A stretch of 64,000 nt of DNA from Granulicella tundricola MP5ACTX9. GTDB taxonomy: Bacteria; Acidobacteriota; Terriglobia; Terriglobales; Acidobacteriaceae. How positions within the stretch are numbered: the stretch's first letter is position 1; every line of letters starts with the position of its first letter. The stretch lies in NCBI RefSeq assembly GCF_000178975.2, contig NC_015064.1, forward strand, positions 372,001-436,000, in the 5' to 3' direction. A model generated the notes under the pieces. That model had not been told where the DNA came from. It was given only the letters and a program-made list of their open reading frames with translations, and ran no database searches. This document shows, piece after piece, positions 62,375-64,000 of the stretch. The position numbers and the translations under genes were made by a program.

Positions 62375-64000
62375 ATGGCGATGAAGCTTCTGGGTGCGGC
62401 GGCGTTGGTGTTTTCTGTGGCGGTTGTTCCGGTAGCCGGTTTTCAGATTGCCAGGGCGCAGACGGCGACCGCGTATCAGAAGCCACCGGCGGCAATCGAG
62501 CAGTTGCTGGACGCGCCGGAGACTCCCTTGGTGAGTGTTTCGCCGAACCGGAAGATGCTCCTGATCGAGCAGCCCGCCTCGTTTCCTACGATTGCGGATG
62601 TGGCGCAGCCCCGGCTGCGGCTGGCTGGGATTCGGTTCAACCCGGTGGCGAGCGCACCGGCGGGCAGTGGGGATAGCTACTCGATCAGCCTGAAGCTGCA
62701 AGGCGTGGAGGGCGGTGCGGCCAGGGCGGTGACCGGACTGCCGGCAAAGTTGAAGGCTACGAACGCGATGTGGTCTCCGGATAGCAAGCATGTGGTGTTT
62801 GTTCAGCGGGTCGATGCGAGCGCACCGGGCGGGCCCGGGCTTCAGTTGTGGGTGATCGATGCGGCGAGCGGGGCGGCGCATCGGGTGGGGTTGGTGAAGC
62901 TGAATGGCGTGCTGGGCTCGCCGTGTGCGTGGATGCCGGATAGCGCGGCCGTGCTGTGCCACGTCGTACCGGTGCGGGGCGCTGCGCCCAGGTTGAGCGA
63001 CGTGCCGGCGGGGCCGAACGTCGAGGAGAACCTGGGCAAGGCTACGCCTGCTCCGACGTATGAGGACATGCTGAAGACCGCGCAGGATGCGGACCAGTTT
63101 GAGTACTACTCGACCTCACAGCTTGCGATCGTACCGCTCACGGGCCCGGTGAAGCTGCTGCCCGTGAAGGGCTTGATCGATACGGCGCGGCCATCGCCCG
63201 ATGGCAAGTACGCGCTGGTGGATGTGATTCATCGTCCCTTCGGCTTCACGGTTCCGTATGAGCGATTTCCGCGCAAGACGGAGATCGTGACGTTGAAGAC
63301 CGGCACGGCGAAGGACGTGTACGACCGCCCGCTCGTCGACAATCTGCCGATCAGCCGTGATGCCGTCGAGCCAGGCCCGCGCGACTACCAGTGGCGGAGC
63401 GATGTGCCTGCAACCCTTGTGTGGGTTGAGGCGGCCAACAATGGTATGCCGGTGAAGGAGGGCGTGGCTGATCGCATCATGGCACTGCCTGCTCCGTTCG
63501 AGGGCAAAGGTGAGGTGATCTATGAGGCCTCGCTGCGGATTTCGCGCGGCGGCTTTGGCGGCGCGCGTGGGATCGAGTGGGGCAACGATCACCTTGCCCT
63601 CGTAACTGAGGCCCGTTTCTCCGACCGCAAGACGATGATGGTGGCGTTCGATCCGTCGGCCGTGGGCAAGACGAAGACACTTTATGCGGGCTCCTCTCAG
63701 GACCGGTATAAGAATCCCGGACGGCCGATGACGATGATGAACGCGACCGGGCAGATGGTGCTGAAGCTCACGGGCGATGGGACTGGAATTTACTTCTCTT
63801 CGCTGGGTTCTTCTCCCACCGGAGACCGGCCGTTTGTGGGCGTGATGCCGGTGGGTGGCGGAGCTGAGAAGATCCTGGTGCGCTCTGCCGATCCTTACTA
63901 CGACGAGCCGGTTGCGCTGCTGTCAGACGACAAGGTGCTGATCCGCCGGGAGAGCGCGGCGAGGTCGCCGAACTACTTTGCGGAGGCGCTGACGGGAGGC
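62375..64000 (+). CDS. secreted S9-family peptidase (glutamyl-endopeptidase-like), 3' end outside the window
   Basis: 542 codons are visible and the catalytic domain is not reached. A signal peptide lies at about 1-32 (LLGAAALVFSVAVVPVAGFQIARAQ split by a short basic start). The visible part is an S9 beta-propeller with SPNRKMLLIEQPASFP, RLRLAGIRFNP, AMWSPDSKHVVFV and ARPSPDGKYALV. This layout matches the S9D-like glutamyl peptidases. ATG 62375 follows GAGGTGAGG. The 63 bases after the porin stop carry no terminator, so cotranscription with the porin is possible. Confidence 0.87.
   Translation, partial: MAMKLLGAAALVFSVAVVPVAGFQIARAQTATAYQKPPAAIEQLLDAPETPLVSVSPNRKMLLIEQPASFPTIADVAQPRLRLAGIRFNPVASAPAGSGDSYSISLKLQGVEGGAARAVTGLPAKLKATNAMWSPDSKHVVFVQRVDASAPGGPGLQLWVIDAASGAAHRVGLVKLNGVLGSPCAWMPDSAAVLCHVVPVRGAAPRLSDVPAGPNVEENLGKATPAPTYEDMLKTAQDADQFEYYSTSQLAIVPLTGPVKLLPVKGLIDTARPSPDGKYALVDVIHRPFGFTVPYERFPRKTEIVTLKTGTAKDVYDRPLVDNLPISRDAVEPGPRDYQWRSDVPATLVWVEAANNGMPVKEGVADRIMALPAPFEGKGEVIYEASLRISRGGFGGARGIEWGNDHLALVTEARFSDRKTMMVAFDPSAVGKTKTLYAGSSQDRYKNPGRPMTMMNATGQMVLKLTGDGTGIYFSSLGSSPTGDRPFVGVMPVGGGAEKILVRSADPYYDEPVALLSDDKVLIRRESAARSPNYFAEALTGG

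Noticed and set aside
1..64000. CRISPR arrays, insertion sequences and prophage
   Set aside because: No regularly spaced repeats, transposase, integrase or phage structural genes were found.

Overview
The window is a GC-rich, gene-dense bacterial chromosome segment. The mix of genes suggests an Acidobacteriota bacterium of the Terriglobia type (Granulicella, Edaphobacter or Terriglobus relatives). Support comes from many secreted or TAT-exported S9, DUF885, GH43 and epimerase proteins, a VWFA-like acidobacterial protein, and intergenic repeats of the ATTCTGAGCGAAGC kind. This placement is inference: there is no rRNA here. No phage, insertion sequence, transposase or CRISPR array was seen.

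Layout. 1-7 kb: the 3' part of an adenosine deaminase gene, a small membrane protein, a DUF4160/DUF2442 gene pair, an alpha-glucan phosphorylase, an orphan Hcp and a B12-binding radical SAM protein. 7-16.4 kb (minus strand): an MdtABC-like RND efflux operon (one adaptor, two permeases) followed by a ribokinase. 16.7-24.1 kb (plus strand): housekeeping genes, namely a HAD-UbiA fusion, ispE, tRNA-Gln, prs, rplY, pth, rpsF, rpsR and rplI, closed by a strong terminator. 24.1-29.5 kb (minus): an SDR gene beside a TetR regulator with a palindromic operator candidate, a secreted prolyl oligopeptidase, and an ECF sigma/TonB gene pair.

29.6-45.6 kb: ggt, a TIM-barrel epimerase, asnS, a beta-carbonic anhydrase divergent from an MBL hydrolase, a LysR/YeiH pair, an aldo/keto reductase, a SYLF protein, ddl, a diguanylate cyclase and a DUF305-LVIVD operon. 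45.7-57 kb: mostly minus-strand genes. These are a nucleotidase with a zinc-ribbon protein, two small unknown proteins, a D-amino-acid-oxidase-like enzyme whose segments look circularly permuted, GH43, galU, a DUF885 metallopeptidase and a TAT epimerase/VOC pair. Between them lies a 39-residue membrane protein gene behind a two-hairpin leader. 57-64 kb: mfd, a beta-barrel porin and the 5' part of an S9 peptidase gene.

The main whole-window signal is a change in strand composition. The plus strand is C-rich on the left and G-rich on the right whichever strand is coding, and the sign changes at about 28-30.5 kb. The candidates most worth following are this skew switch, the permuted oxidase, the structured leader with its 39-residue protein, the DUF305-LVIVD operon and the sigma/TonB pair.
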